64,000 nt of DNA. Origin: Bradyrhizobium sp. 186 (GTDB lineage Bacteria; Pseudomonadota; Alphaproteobacteria; Rhizobiales; Xanthobacteraceae). Of the stretch, positions 1-9,961 are shown piece by piece; the stretch's first letter is position 1; each line of letters opens with the position of its first letter. Made by a program: the position numbers and the translations under genes. The notes under the pieces are model-generated. The model worked only from the letters and a program-made list of their open reading frames with translations, was not told the origin of the DNA and did not search any database. The DNA is taken from NCBI RefSeq assembly GCF_023101685.1, contig NZ_CP082164.1, positions 3,038,001 to 3,102,000 of the forward strand. Direction: 5' to 3'.

Positions 1-329
1 CGATAGGGTCCCGCCGACACGAGCGGCTGTCCGGGCAGAACAATAATCCGCGTCGTCCATCGTGAGCCGAGCGTCCGGATTACCCAGAAGCGAAGGCACT
101 GAAGGATAAGGTAGCCGGCCAGGGCAACGACATTCACCGGTTGATCGTGTCCGAACACCCACAGCGACAACAGCCAGGCTGCATGAACCGCGACGATCAG
201 CGGATAATGCCGGGGTGCCGCCTCAACGGCGCCGCCGGCCAGGAGCTTTCGAGTGTTAGAGTGTGAATGGACGAGTTCGCCGGCGCGCTGCAGCGTGACT
301 ACGCCGAGGATGAGTTCAGAAAACGTCAC
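1..329 (-). CDS. Isoprenylcysteine carboxyl methyltransferase-like membrane protein (partial)
   Basis: The reading frame starts at GTG 329-327, overlaps the stop of the upstream polyketide synthase (GTGA overlap) and runs off the window edge, so only about 109 N-terminal residues are seen. It has two hydrophobic stretches and ends in a motif reading RFWVIRTLGSRWTTRIIVLP followed by GPYR. That is the signature of the bacterial ICMT/PEMT-like family, which are integral-membrane SAM-dependent methyltransferases. Such genes often follow bacterial type III polyketide synthases, where they are thought to modify the alkylresorcinol or pyrone product. The family call is firm; the substrate is inference. 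The catalytic C-terminus lies outside the window. Confidence 0.8.
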   Translation of the reverse strand, partial: MTFSELILGVVTLQRAGELVHSHSNTRKLLAGGAVEAAPRHYPLIVAVHAAWLLSLWVFGHDQPVNVVALAGYLILQCLRFWVIRTLGSRWTTRIIVLPGQPLVSAGPY

Positions 330-1375
330 GCAGCGTGCCGTAGCGTGACACAGCTCGCGGTGAAGCCGGGTCCGAGCGCCGTCAACAGCGACCGCGCCGG
401 CAGCCCCTTCGCGCGAGCCAGCTCAAGCACAAACAATACCGTGGGTGACGACATGTTGCCAAAGTCGGCGATAGTCTGCCGTTCATGGGAAAGCGTTCCT
501 TGGTCGAGCGCGAGCGCGCCTTCCAATGCATCTATAACCTTCGCGCCGCCGGGATGGCAGATGAACCGGTCAATGTCTTCCATCGAAAGGCGCATGCTGG
601 AGAGAATTTCCGTCACGGCGGAGTTGAGATGCGTCGTGACGAAGTCAGGTATAGTGCGGCGAAAGATGACGCCGAATCCTTCCGGGTCGACATTCCATCC
701 CATGATGCCAAGCGTATTCGGCCAAAGGTGTTCGCCGGCAGCCTCGATCTGCGTCGCGCCGCCATCGCCCGCGCGCAGCACGATTGCAGCAGCGCCGTCG
801 CCGAACAGGCTCACGGCCACAATGTTAGCCTTGGTAAGTTCGTCCAGGCGAAGTGCAAGAGAGCAGAGCTCGATCGTGACCAGCAGCACGTTGGCGCCTG
901 GCCGAGCCTGGGCGAGGCGCGACGCAATCGATAGACCCGAAACCCCGCCCGCACAGCCGAGACCAAACACCGGTACACGCATTACGTCGGACCGGAAACC
1001 CATCCGGCGGGCGACGCGCGCTTCGAGACTTGGTGTTGCGATTCCCGTTGAAGAGACGGTCACGACAGATTCGATATCGCCGCCAGTAAGTTGTGCGCTC
1101 ACAAGCGCCTTCTCGGCGACGTCGACAAATAGCGCTTCAGCTCCTTCGAGAAAGGCCTCGGTGCGTTCCGGCCAGCCTCGTCGTTCGAGATACCAGTCGA
1201 ATGGCTTGACGCCGTGACGCTTAACGATTCCGGTATTCGAAAAGATGCTTGAGAACCGTTCGAATTCAGGAAAGCGGGCGCCGAAGACATCCCAGGCTGC
1301 CGTCAGAACGTCCTTTTGCAAAAGCACGTGGGGAGGCACCGACGTTGCAAGGGAGACCAGGGCAGCCTTGGGCAT
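326..1375 (-). CDS. Type III polyketide synthase (chalcone/stilbene synthase family)
   Basis: About 349 residues from ATG 1375; in-frame ATGs at 1399 and 1414 are alternatives and no ribosome site settles the choice. Counted from 1414, the Cys-His-Asn triad is visible as Cys154 in VFGLGCAGG, His287 in FICHPGG and Asn320 in DFGNMSSP. The family condenses malonyl-CoA units onto an acyl-CoA starter without an acyl carrier protein; bacterial members make alkylresorcinols, alkylpyrones or related phenolic lipids. The downstream ICMT-like gene overlaps by four bases, so the two are almost certainly co-translated. Product identity cannot be read from the sequence. Confidence 0.9.
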   Translation of the reverse strand: MPKAALVSLATSVPPHVLLQKDVLTAAWDVFGARFPEFERFSSIFSNTGIVKRHGVKPFDWYLERRGWPERTEAFLEGAEALFVDVAEKALVSAQLTGGDIESVVTVSSTGIATPSLEARVARRMGFRSDVMRVPVFGLGCAGGVSGLSIASRLAQARPGANVLLVTIELCSLALRLDELTKANIVAVSLFGDGAAAIVLRAGDGGATQIEAAGEHLWPNTLGIMGWNVDPEGFGVIFRRTIPDFVTTHLNSAVTEILSSMRLSMEDIDRFICHPGGAKVIDALEGALALDQGTLSHERQTIADFGNMSSPTVLFVLELARAKGLPARSLLTALGPGFTASCVTLRHAA

Positions 1376-1644
1376 CGAGGATCTTCGCGCTTCTGTCATC
1401 AGCATAAGAAACATCGGCGCGGTGCAAATATTTCGACGCTTGCAAGAAATGATCTAGCCGGACAGGTCACTAAAACTTGAATGGCGCTACGACTTCCCAG
1501 GTTTCGACTGCGACATGCAGAGCATGTTGTTCTGGTTGCGCTAGGATTTGTGACGTGCGGCAGCTCATGACCGAGCTCCGTCGTAAGCGCGCCGCATCGC
1601 CGGCAAATTGTGCACCTCTACGCAAGATATCTCGCACCCAACCA

Positions 1645-2370
1645 CTAGCCTTCATGGCTGTACTGATCGTACAGCTTGGCAGCGTTGTCCCAGCGGATTG
1701 CCTCCATATAGATGTCGACATAGCGCGCCGCCGCCGCACCATAGTCCATGTGATAGGCGTGCTCGTACATGTCGAGCACCAGCACCGGACGACCGCCGGC
1801 CAGTGTCGTGGTGTGGTCCGCCGCCCATTGGTTCACAAGGCGCTTGTCGCGTGGCGAGTAGGACAGGATCACCCAGCCAGAACCGCCGCCTTCTGCCTTG
1901 CCCATCGCGACAAATTCCGCGCGCCAGCGCTCGAGGCTACCGAAATCACGGGTGATAGCCTCCGCCAGCGCGCCGCTTGCGCCGGCACCACCACCGAGTC
2001 CGTCGAAATATATCTCGTGCAGGATCATCGAGTTCGCGGCGATCAACTCTTCGCGCTTCAGGCCGTTGACTATGAAATTCGGCGCCTTGGTGAAATCGAG
2101 CTCGGCCAGCTGCGCGCCGATCGCGTTGAGGCGCTTTACGGCGCCAACGTAGTTATTCTCATAATGGCTTACGAGAACCTTCTCCGAGATGCCCTTGATC
2201 GACTTCGGGTCGAGTGACAGGGGTTTTGCTTGATATGGCATCGTTCTGGCTCCGTTCGGTTGGTTAGTTTGGGCGAATGCAGGGCTCGCCGCCAGCGTTG
2301 CTGCTGATGCGGCGGCAGCAACGAGTCCCGCTCCCTGAATGAAGCTTCGGCGTTCGGTTTTGATGGTCAT
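1645..2370 (-). CDS. Tat-exported Fe/Mn superoxide dismutase, ChrC type
   Basis: 241 residues from ATG 2370, preceded by GGAG. The N-terminus carries a twin-arginine signal (TERRSFIQG, hydrophobic stretch, then SPAFAQ), so the enzyme should be exported folded to the periplasm. All four metal ligands of the Fe/Mn-SOD family are present: His69 in SHYENNY, His118 in MILHEI, Asp200 and His204 in LDMYEHAYH. The SHYENNYVGAVKRLN stretch resembles ChrC, the SOD of chromate-resistance operons. This fits the adjacent upstream rhodanese-ChrB gene on the same strand, about 170 bp away. Metal specificity (Fe or Mn) is not decided here. A broken second copy lies at 14.26 kb. Confidence 0.9.
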   Translation of the reverse strand: MTIKTERRSFIQGAGLVAAAASAATLAASPAFAQTNQPNGARTMPYQAKPLSLDPKSIKGISEKVLVSHYENNYVGAVKRLNAIGAQLAELDFTKAPNFIVNGLKREELIAANSMILHEIYFDGLGGGAGASGALAEAITRDFGSLERWRAEFVAMGKAEGGGSGWVILSYSPRDKRLVNQWAADHTTTLAGGRPVLVLDMYEHAYHMDYGAAAARYVDIYMEAIRWDNAAKLYDQYSHEG

Positions 2371-2538
2371 GGGAATCTCCTTGGGTTGACGTCTCCCCGA
2401 AAGGTGCGCGGGGGCGGATGACTGGTTCGTTGTGGACTCATGGCAAGGGTGCGACGTCGCAGGTCGCAGACGCGATCGCGAACAGCACGCCAAGGAAGCG
2501 TGCTTGCCTCCTCATAAGGTCGCTTTTCGGTAGCACCG

Positions 2539-3345
2539 TCAGGCTCCCGCGGCGCGCGCCGGCCAGTTGTGCGTCTCGGCTTGCAGAGAGCGGCACCAGG
2601 TGTAGAGCGCGTCGTAGATGACCATGCCGTGATTCAGCATTTCGTGGTCATCCGGGAAGTTCGCGGAGAGGCCGAGCGAGATCGCGAACAGGCCGCCGCA
2701 TTGAGGGCTCAGATCGTGCCGCGAGGTGTCGGCACCCCGAACGATGGTTGCTAGATGATCGAGCGCCGGATCATTGATCTCGTAGATGCGCAGGATGGTA
2801 TCGAACGAGCAGCGCTCGCCCTCATGCGTGAATTCCACGCCGTCGATGTCGTAGGTGATCCCACCCGTTTGTTGGGCAACCGCAACGACCTGATCCTTCG
2901 GAACGTAGATGAACTCTGCATTCGGATCGATGAAGCGGCGGATCAACCAAGGGCAGGCAATGCGGTCGATCTTCGGGTGTTCTCGCGTGACCCACTTGCT
3001 CGGGGTAGGGCCGATGTTGCGGCGGGTCGGCAATCCCTGCTCAGTCCAATCGGCGATACCGCCTTCCAAAAAATCCGCCTCCATGCCCATGAGGCGCAAT
3101 GCATCGGCCACGCCCTGGCTGACTTCACATCCGTGAATGCAGTAGGTGACGATCTGGCGCCCGCTCGGTAGATCAGTTCGGCATTCTTCGACGTTGTCCG
3201 GCGAGCGATGAAACGCATCGGCCACGAGCGTTCCGGCGCCGGCAAAGTCAGCGTCGCGGCGCACGTCGACGATGATTGGCGCCGCTTCGGAGCCGTGCCG
3301 TGCGTACAGGATTGCTGGTGAAATGGAGTGTTTACGGTCGTCCAT
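2539..3345 (-). CDS. Rhodanese-ChrB fusion, chromate resistance/regulatory protein
   Basis: 268 residues from ATG 3345, with AGGAG eight bases upstream; a TTG two codons earlier is in frame but badly placed. Residues about 20-107 form a rhodanese domain with the candidate active-site Cys69 in TYCIHGCE. Residues about 117-265 match the ChrB C-terminal domain (KWVTREHPKIDRIACPWLI, then RRFIDP). In chr operons ChrB acts as a chromate-responsive regulator or accessory factor and ChrC is a superoxide dismutase; here the ChrC-type gene follows directly. No ChrA chromate transporter is visible in the window. The role in chromate or general thiol/oxidative stress is inference. Confidence 0.85.
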   Translation of the reverse strand: MDDRKHSISPAILYARHGSEAAPIIVDVRRDADFAGAGTLVADAFHRSPDNVEECRTDLPSGRQIVTYCIHGCEVSQGVADALRLMGMEADFLEGGIADWTEQGLPTRRNIGPTPSKWVTREHPKIDRIACPWLIRRFIDPNAEFIYVPKDQVVAVAQQTGGITYDIDGVEFTHEGERCSFDTILRIYEINDPALDHLATIVRGADTSRHDLSPQCGGLFAISLGLSANFPDDHEMLNHGMVIYDALYTWCRSLQAETHNWPARAAGA

Positions 3346-3398
3346 GCGCAAGTCTCCTCGACAAGTCGAGTGTTGCGCAGCGCTTGGACCGTGGTCTC

Positions 3399-3421
3399 AA
3401 GGGGAGACTGCATTTCCCCTT
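3399..3421. promoter_or_regulatory. Inverted repeat upstream of the rhodanese-ChrB gene
   Basis: AAGGGGA and TCCCCTT form a perfect 7-bp inverted repeat with a 9-bp spacer, 54 bp upstream of the ATG at 3345. The position suits an operator for the divergent promoter region, and ChrB proteins are known regulators, but binding is inference. The rest of 3346-3710 (365 bp) holds no gene that I can support. Confidence 0.35.
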
Positions 3422-3710
3422 CGCATCTAATAATTTGGCCACGAGGCAAAAGCAAGAGCAAGGACTACCGACGACCGATCGGGCTCGGGTCGCTCGTGGT
3501 TAGTTTCAGCAACAGACTCGCGTACTGATAGACGTTCGAACGGGAGCATCACAAATTCGTGCGGGAGTTCGGCCACTACGTTCGTGGGAAACTTGTTGTG
3601 AGCGGTTCGGAACCTTCACGGCCCGAGGCGACTTAGAGCGGCTGCTTGCTCGGAACTCTATTGCCGAGGCAACAAACTCACTCAAGGGCGCGGCCGAACT
3701 GGAGGCAGGC

Positions 3711-4322
3711 ATGAAAACGGTTTATGGAATTGTCGCGGAGATGCCCTTTTGCGCCTTGCTACTGACCTCCGCGATGATGGTTGGGGTGGCTGGAATTGCC
3801 AATGCAGCCGACGAGACGATCAAGGAAAAGGCGGCGGTATGCACCCCCTGTCATGGTGAAGCGGGTATATCCGGCACGGAAAACACTCCGTCGCTAGCCG
3901 GGCAACCCGATGCCTTCTTGCAGTGGCAACTAGTGTTCTTCCGCAGCGGCTCACGGAAAAGCGAAGTCATGCAGCCGATGGCCGAGCAACTCAACAATGA
4001 GGACGTTCGCAATCTCGGCGCCTATTTTGCCTCGCTGACGCCGCCGAAAGCTTCCGCACCCGATGACAATCCCGACTTGTCTAGGAAAGGTGCGGAGGCG
4101 GCCGCAGGACGGCGCTGTGCGTCATGCCACGGCGATACATTTGCCGGAACGAAAGCGGTTGCGCGTCTCGCCGGCCAGCGCGAGGACTACCTGGTCAAAG
4201 CGCTACATGACTACAAGTCAAGCTTGCGAGTCGGTGGTGGCGTGGCGGCGATGGCGGATGTCGCCTATCCCCTGAGCGAAGAGGAAATCACCGCGCTCGC
4301 GCACTATCTGGCGCATCTCTAG
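3711..4322 (+). CDS. Dihaem cytochrome c (c4-like), exported
   Basis: 203 residues from ATG 3711, with GGAGG upstream at good spacing. An N-terminal Sec signal (hydrophobic residues about 12-32, ending NAADE) precedes two class I cytochrome c domains. Haem motifs are CTPCH (Cys44-His48) and CASCH (Cys136-His140). The paired domain layout and length are those of cytochrome c4-type periplasmic electron carriers. Nearby redox partners are not evident; the superoxide dismutase operon upstream is on the other strand. A degraded partial copy of the second domain follows at 4409. Confidence 0.88.
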   Translation: MKTVYGIVAEMPFCALLLTSAMMVGVAGIANAADETIKEKAAVCTPCHGEAGISGTENTPSLAGQPDAFLQWQLVFFRSGSRKSEVMQPMAEQLNNEDVRNLGAYFASLTPPKASAPDDNPDLSRKGAEAAAGRRCASCHGDTFAGTKAVARLAGQREDYLVKALHDYKSSLRVGGGVAAMADVAYPLSEEEITALAHYLAHL

Positions 4323-4408
4323 CCTTCATCTTGAGCAGGTCATTCCGCACCTAAACCGGTCACTCAAAAGACTGTCGCGCCTGACCATCACAATTTCTGC
4401 GGTTTGGC

Positions 4409-4561
4409 TTGACACCATGGACAGAGGTGCAATCACCCAGCGGAACGCGGACCTGTCATGCGACGCCGCTACGTCTACAGAAATGCAGTGGCGGCCAGCG
4501 CGAGGAATATCTCCTCAACTCGTTGCATGACTGCGTTTTCGGCGCTCGGCCGCGTCATTCT
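4409..4561 (+). pseudogene. Decayed fragment of a cytochrome c second domain
   Basis: Translation in the frame of 4409 gives GTRTCHATP and then GGQREEYLLNSLHD. This parallels CASCHGDT and AGQREDYLVKALHD of the intact cytochrome just upstream. The first haem cysteine is lost and the frame does not extend to a full domain. It is therefore read as a relic of a tandem cytochrome gene rather than a gene. The rest of 4323-4865 shows no other coding signal. Confidence 0.55.
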
Positions 4562-4865
4562 ACAAGACATAGGTCCACGATTTGTCTGCACCACAAATTG
4601 GATTTCAGGAACGTGAAAGTAAGTTTACTTGAGACGACCGCATTTGATTGCCATCTTGGATAGTCATCTACCGTCGGGGCCCGCAGACTCCCGGCATTCT
4701 AAGACGGCTCGCCGTCCAAGTTCTGCTCGCCGCTCGAGGTCGTTGAACCTTGAGGGGTGAGCTTTTGGGCAGAAAAATGAGCCGTATTTCTCCGAAATGT
4801 CCCGCTCGTTTCCGTTGGTGCCGTCGAGGCGCGCTCCGCGCGGTGAAATCGGCTGAGGCGTCACG

Positions 4866-7800
4866 ATGAGCTTGGTGTCGTTTGCATTGCGACGTCCGAT
4901 CTCGCTTTTGACGATGGTCATAGCCGTCGCGTTGGTGGGTTTTCTGGCGGTCGATCGCATGTCTCGGGACATCTTCCCTGATATCGGGGTGCCCGTGCTG
5001 TATGTGGCGCAGCCTTACGGCGGCATGGACCCGGCGCAGATGGAAGGGTTCATCGTCAATTATTATGAGTACCACTTCCTCTACATCACCGGCATCGAAC
5101 ATGTGGAAAGCAAATCGATTCAGGGCGTCGGGCTGATCAAGCTCCAATTCCATCCCGGCACGAACATGGCGCAGGCTACGGCCGAGACGGTTGGTTACGT
5201 CGACCGCGCCCGCGCTTTCATGCCCACGGGAACCGTGCCGCCGTTCGTGATGCGGTTCGACGGTGGGAGCGTCCCGGTCGGCGACCTCGTCTTCTCCAGC
5301 AAGACGAAAACAGTCGCCGAGCTCCAGGATGCGGCGCTCTTCAAAGTGCGCCCGTTGTTCGCGACCTTGCCAGGCGTGTCGGCCCCGCCGCCGTTTGGTT
5401 CGAGCCAGCGCACCATCCTCGTTCGCCTGGATCCGGAGAAGCTGCGTTCCTACAACATGTCGCCGGACGAGGTGGTGCAGGCGCTGAGTGCCGGTAACAC
5501 GGTCAGCCCATCCGGTAACGTCCGGATCGGCAACCTCATGCCAATGGTGCCGGTCAACTCCGTTGTGGGGGATTTCAAGGGTCTGAACAACATTCCCATC
5601 CGCTCGCACGGAACGCAAACGATCTTCATCCGCGATGTCGGATCGGTCGAAGACGGCGCCGACATCCAGACCGGCTACGCGTTGGTGAATGGGCGCCGCA
5701 CAGTCTATATCCCCGTGACCAAGCGAGCGGACGCTTCGACACTCGCGGTCGTCCAGGCCGTCAAAGGCAATTTGCCACGCTTCCAATCCGTCCTGCCCGA
5801 TGATGTTGAGGTCAGTTACCAGTTCGACCAGTCTCCCTATGTGACGCGCGCCATCCAGGGCCTGTTCGTCGAAGGCGCTCTCGGCGCGGTGCTCACGGGC
5901 CTCATGGTGCTGCTGTTTCTGCGGGATTGGCGCAGTTCGCTCGTCGTGGTCTTGAACATTCCGCTCGCGATCCTCGCGTCGGTGACGGCGCTCTGGGTAT
6001 CGGGTCAGACGATCAACATCATGACCCTGGGCGGGTTGGCGTTGGCTGTCGGCATCCTGGTCGACGAGGCGACAGTTACCATCGAGAACATCCACACCCG
6101 TCTTGCTGACGGCCGTAGCCTTGCCCGTGCCGCGAGCGAGGCCACCGCCGAGACGACGCTGCCCCGGTTCGTGGCCATGCTCTGCATTCTGGCGGTGTTC
6201 ATTCCCGCCTTTTTCATGACCGGCGCTGCGCACAATCTGTTCGTGCCGCTGGCGTTGGCAGTCGGCTTCTCGATGGTGGGGTCGTATCTGCTTTCCAGTA
6301 CCTTTGTGCCGGTGTTGTCGGTTTGGATGCTGCGCAATCCGAGCACGCACCACGGGCCGCAAGAGACGTTTTTCGATCGGCTGCGGGCTAGGTACGATCA
6401 GTTCGCGCGCGCGGTCATGAAACGACGGCGCACCATCGTGCTCTCCTATCTCGTGATCTGCGGCGCAACCATTTTCCTGATCGGCGGCTCTCTTGGCACC
6501 GAGATTTTTCCGATCGTCGATACCGGCCAGTTCCAATTGCATCTCCGGGCTCCGGCGGGAACGCGCATCGAGCGTACCGAGCAGATCGCGCTGCAGACAC
6601 TCGACGTTATCAAGCGCGAGGTCGGGCCGGATAACGTGGACATCAGTCTCGGTTTTGTCGGCACGCAGCCGCCCAATTACCCGATCAATACCATTTATCT
6701 CTGGAGTTCCGGCTCCGAGGAAGCGGTGCTGCAAGTGCAGCTCAAGCGCGGCGCCGGGATCGGCATCGAGGAATTGAAGGAGCGGCTGCGTCAGAAATTG
6801 CCCCAGGAACTGGCAGGTGTGCGCTTCTCATTCGAGCCAAGCGATATCGTCAGCCAGGTGATGAGCTTCGGCGCGCCGACCCCGATCGAAGTAGCAGTGA
6901 GTGGGCCGAACCTCGCCGATAGCCGCCAATATGCCGACAAGCTGCGAGCGAAATTGTCACAGGTGCCGACGCTGCGAGACCTGGGATTCGAGCAGGAGCT
7001 CGATTACCCGACCGTAAAGGTCGCCGTAGACCGCGAGCGTGCGGGCGTTCTGGGCGTGACGGCGGATGACGTGGCGAAGTCGGTTGTCGCGGGCACATCA
7101 TCCAGTCGCTACACATCCGCGAATTATTGGCCCGATCCCAAGTCCGGCATTGGCTATCAGGTGCAGGTCGAAATTCCCGAGCACCAGATGAATTCCCTGG
7201 AGGAGGTCAAGAACCTTCCCATTGCTCGCCGGTCGGGCCAACAAATCGACCTCCGCAATGTGGCCGGCGTGACCGACGGCACGGCGCTCGGCGAATACGA
7301 TCGCTACAACATGCAGCGCATGCTGACACTCAGCGCCAATATCTACGGCGAGGATCTGGGTCGCGCGGCAGCCCGCGTGCAGCAGGCGATCAGCGATACG
7401 GGAAAGCCGTCAGATCGCGTGAACGTGACCGTGCGCGGGCAAGTCCAGCCGATGGCGGAGATGTTCGGAGGCCTGCGTCTGGGACTCTTGATGGCGGTGG
7501 GTGTCATCCTCCTGCTGCTGACCGCCAACTTCCAGTCGTTCCGGCTTTCCCTGGCGGTGGGGTTGACGATACCCGCCGTCCTCACCGGGGTTGTGCTCAT
7601 GCTATGGCTCACCCGGACCACGCTGAACATTCAATCCTTCATGGGCGCGATCATGGCGATTGGCGTGGCCGTGGCAAACGCCATCCTGCTCGTGACTTTC
7701 GCCGAGCGCAGCCGGGTCGAGGGTCGTGAACCATGGGAGGCGGCGATAGAAGGCGCACGGAGCCGTCTGCGTCCGATCCTGATGACCAGTTTCGCGATGC

Positions 7801-8081
7801 TGGCCGGCATGGTGCCGATGGCGCTGGGTCTGGGAGAGGGCGGAGAGCAAAGTGCGCCGCTTGGGCGGGCGGTGATCGGCGGTCTTCTCGGCGCGACATG
7901 CGCTACGCTCGTCATCCTGCCTGCGATCCTGGCCATGCTCCAGTCACGGCATGCTCCGGTTTCCGCGTCGCTCGATCCTGACGACCCGCATAGCCACTAT
8001 TTTGAGCCGGAGCAGCGGCTCGGGCCGGCGTGGGATCGTCACGACGGACGCGCCGAACACCATGCTCGGGCGGCGGAATAA
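4866..8081 (+). CDS. RND-family efflux permease (inner-membrane pump)
   Basis: 1071 residues, full length for the AcrB/CusA superfamily, starting ATG 4866 with GAGG eight bases upstream. Residues 12-28 form the first membrane helix, followed by a large periplasmic loop. A helix block at about 335-500 is followed by a second half-repeat (membrane helices about 525-545 and 865-1025), the usual internal duplication. The proton-relay motif in helix 4 reads [14 protein letters not shown], with Asp400-Glu401 where many family members have Asp-Asp. The next gene encodes the periplasmic adaptor; no outer-membrane channel gene is present. Whether it exports metals, organics or drugs is not shown by the sequence. 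Confidence 0.92.
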   Translation: MSLVSFALRRPISLLTMVIAVALVGFLAVDRMSRDIFPDIGVPVLYVAQPYGGMDPAQMEGFIVNYYEYHFLYITGIEHVESKSIQGVGLIKLQFHPGTNMAQATAETVGYVDRARAFMPTGTVPPFVMRFDGGSVPVGDLVFSSKTKTVAELQDAALFKVRPLFATLPGVSAPPPFGSSQRTILVRLDPEKLRSYNMSPDEVVQALSAGNTVSPSGNVRIGNLMPMVPVNSVVGDFKGLNNIPIRSHGTQTIFIRDVGSVEDGADIQTGYALVNGRRTVYIPVTKRADASTLAVVQAVKGNLPRFQSVLPDDVEVSYQFDQSPYVTRAIQGLFVEGALGAVLTGLMVLLFLRDWRSSLVVVLNIPLAILASVTALWVSGQTINIMTLGGLALAVGILVDEATVTIENIHTRLADGRSLARAASEATAETTLPRFVAMLCILAVFIPAFFMTGAAHNLFVPLALAVGFSMVGSYLLSSTFVPVLSVWMLRNPSTHHGPQETFFDRLRARYDQFARAVMKRRRTIVLSYLVICGATIFLIGGSLGTEIFPIVDTGQFQLHLRAPAGTRIERTEQIALQTLDVIKREVGPDNVDISLGFVGTQPPNYPINTIYLWSSGSEEAVLQVQLKRGAGIGIEELKERLRQKLPQELAGVRFSFEPSDIVSQVMSFGAPTPIEVAVSGPNLADSRQYADKLRAKLSQVPTLRDLGFEQELDYPTVKVAVDRERAGVLGVTADDVAKSVVAGTSSSRYTSANYWPDPKSGIGYQVQVEIPEHQMNSLEEVKNLPIARRSGQQIDLRNVAGVTDGTALGEYDRYNMQRMLTLSANIYGEDLGRAAARVQQAISDTGKPSDRVNVTVRGQVQPMAEMFGGLRLGLLMAVGVILLLLTANFQSFRLSLAVGLTIPAVLTGVVLMLWLTRTTLNIQSFMGAIMAIGVAVANAILLVTFAERSRVEGREPWEAAIEGARSRLRPILMTSFAMLAGMVPMALGLGEGGEQSAPLGRAVIGGLLGATCATLVILPAILAMLQSRHAPVSASLDPDDPHSHYFEPEQRLGPAWDRHDGRAEHHARAAE

Positions 8082-8119
8082 GCGGAACAGCCACAACCCG
8101 AGTTTAAAGGCGGAACGTC

Positions 8120-9355
8120 ATGAATTTCACAGGTCGAACGGGCATAAAGGTCTTGGTGGTGGTGGTCGGCGTCGGCGCGGCGAGCATCGTTGCCGATTGG
8201 CATCTGGCGGCATCGCCATCGCCGGTGAATTCAAAGAGAGCAGAAAGTCCTCCGCGGGTCGAGGTTGTGCGTCCGCACCGCGCTACGGTGGCACAGCGTC
8301 TCCAAACTAACGCCACCCTCGAAGCCTTTGAGGAAGCGGATCTCTTCGCCAAGGTCTCGGGATACCTGTCCGATGTTCGCGTCGATATCGGCGATCACGT
8401 CAAGGCAGGTCAAGTGCTCGCGGTTATCGACGTTCCCGAAATGAAGCAGGAGCTTGCCGAAGCAAAGGCCGAGCTCGAATCCAAGAAAAGCTCGCTAGAG
8501 AGCGCGCGCCGCCAACTGGACCACAACAAGGCGGACGTAGCGCTTCAGAACGCCTTGGCGAAAGACCGGGAGCAACTGGGCGAGGGAAGGCAGTTCATCA
8601 GCGACCGGACACTCGATCAGGTCCACGCCAATGCGGATATCGCCAAGGCAGATCTCGGGGTTGCGGAAGCGAACCGCGACCTCGCGGCCAACCAGGTCGA
8701 CGTTGCCACCGCGACCGTGGAGAAGATCAAGACTCTGCTCGCCTATACGCAGATTTTGGCGCCCTTCGATGGTGTGGTGTCTCGGCGCCAGGTGAACCGG
8801 GGCGATTTGGTCCAGGCCGCCACGGCCACGCGGACGACGCCGTCCGCAGGGTCACTTTTCACAACGCAGCGGATCGATACGATACGGGTGTTTTGCGACG
8901 TTCCTGAGAACGACGTACCTCACCTTCACGTCGGCGATCCGGCCATCGTCAAGCCGTCTGGTTTCGACGGTAAGCCATTCATCGGCAAGGTAACTCGCTT
9001 CTCGCAGCATCTCGACCCTGAGACCCGCAACATGCGCACCGAGATCGACCTTCCCAACTCGGAGGAACGGCTATATCCCGGCACGTATGCGGAGGTCTCA
9101 CTGGAGATGAACCGGCGTCCCGATGCACTTACCGTACCCACCGGGGCTGTAGGTTCGGATGGCGACGGCAACTTTGTCTACACCATCACTGACAATCGCA
9201 TCACACGCCTCGCCGTCAAGACGGGGCTCACCGATAACGGTCGCATCGAGGTGACTGCGGGCCTATCGGAGGAGACGCCGGTGGTGGCAAGCACCAAGGG
9301 CATCCCGCCACTGAGAACGGCGGTTCAGCCGCAGATGGTCCGGGAGAACTCCTAG
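8120..9355 (+). CDS. RND efflux membrane fusion protein (HlyD/AcrA family)
   Basis: 411 residues, beginning 38 bp after the pump gene, so the two form an operon with the permease first and the adaptor second. An N-terminal membrane anchor (KVLVVVVGVGAASIV) is followed by a split lipoyl domain (ADLFAKVSGYLSDVRVDIGD and, later, YTQILAPFDGVVSRR). A long alpha-helical hairpin with many Glu/Lys/Ala residues lies at about 110-205. Beta-barrel and membrane-proximal domains follow. The protein bridges the inner-membrane pump to a TolC-type outer-membrane channel encoded elsewhere. Confidence 0.92.
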   Translation: MNFTGRTGIKVLVVVVGVGAASIVADWHLAASPSPVNSKRAESPPRVEVVRPHRATVAQRLQTNATLEAFEEADLFAKVSGYLSDVRVDIGDHVKAGQVLAVIDVPEMKQELAEAKAELESKKSSLESARRQLDHNKADVALQNALAKDREQLGEGRQFISDRTLDQVHANADIAKADLGVAEANRDLAANQVDVATATVEKIKTLLAYTQILAPFDGVVSRRQVNRGDLVQAATATRTTPSAGSLFTTQRIDTIRVFCDVPENDVPHLHVGDPAIVKPSGFDGKPFIGKVTRFSQHLDPETRNMRTEIDLPNSEERLYPGTYAEVSLEMNRRPDALTVPTGAVGSDGDGNFVYTITDNRITRLAVKTGLTDNGRIEVTAGLSEETPVVASTKGIPPLRTAVQPQMVRENS

Positions 9356-9487
9356 CATCACGGCATGGAGACTGAATGCGAAATATTTATGCAGTGACGG
9401 TCTGGTGTGTTGACCGCATCAGGAAGCATCCATCCTCAGGCGCGGTCGCGCTCGGCCGTAACGCTTGCGGGGCGCTGTCACTGCCGT

Positions 9488-9961
9488 CTATTGGTCGGCC
9501 GACTCCGGCACGCTCGGTTCGACGAGGCGCATGTGCCATCCATCGGCGTCGCGTCGATAGACCACGACGATGCTGCCGTGCTCTTCGCGAAGATTGCCAT
9601 TCGCGCCCGGCACCGTGACGGTGAATTGGGTAAGGCCGTACCCGCCATTGCCCTGGACATGCGCTTCGACGACTTTGATCGCGTGGCCCCGGGCACCGGA
9701 GGCGAAGCGGCTGGCATAATAGGTCGTGAGGGCCTGTCGGCCACGCACGATCGAGCCGGACGGTGCGACCAGCACGCCGTCCGAGGCGTAGAGCGCGGCC
9801 ATGCCAGCGGGATTCTTGGCGGCGTAATTGGCGTCATATTGCTGAGCCAGCGCGGTCGCCGCCTGCATCAATTCCGTTTCCGTAACATTCGCCGCCGGGG
9901 CCGGGGTGGCCGTAGCGCCGACCAGCAGGGCAAGCAGGGCAAGGGTGAGCAATCTGTTCAT
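9488..9961 (-). CDS. Secreted NTF2-like (SnoaL/DUF4440-type) protein
   Basis: 157 residues from ATG 9961, with GAGGAG at good spacing. A Sec signal peptide (LLTLALLALLVGATATPAPA) precedes one alpha+beta barrel domain. The pattern YAAKNPAGMAALYASDGVLV, then IVRGRQALTTYY and REEHGSIVVVYRRDADGWH, is typical of small NTF2-fold proteins. Members range from enzymes (isomerases, cyclases) to plain binding proteins. No catalytic residue set can be assigned, and the function is unknown. It is convergent with the efflux operon. Confidence 0.75.
   Translation of the reverse strand: MNRLLTLALLALLVGATATPAPAANVTETELMQAATALAQQYDANYAAKNPAGMAALYASDGVLVAPSGSIVRGRQALTTYYASRFASGARGHAIKVVEAHVQGNGGYGLTQFTVTVPGANGNLREEHGSIVVVYRRDADGWHMRLVEPSVPESADQ

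Noticed and set aside
267..1217. 316-residue plus-strand frame
   Set aside because: Antisense of the polyketide synthase, which has its full catalytic triad.
4668..6734. 688-residue frame on the minus strand
   Set aside because: Antisense shadow of the RND pump: rich in Arg/His/Asp/Glu with no domain, while the plus strand has full RND motifs.
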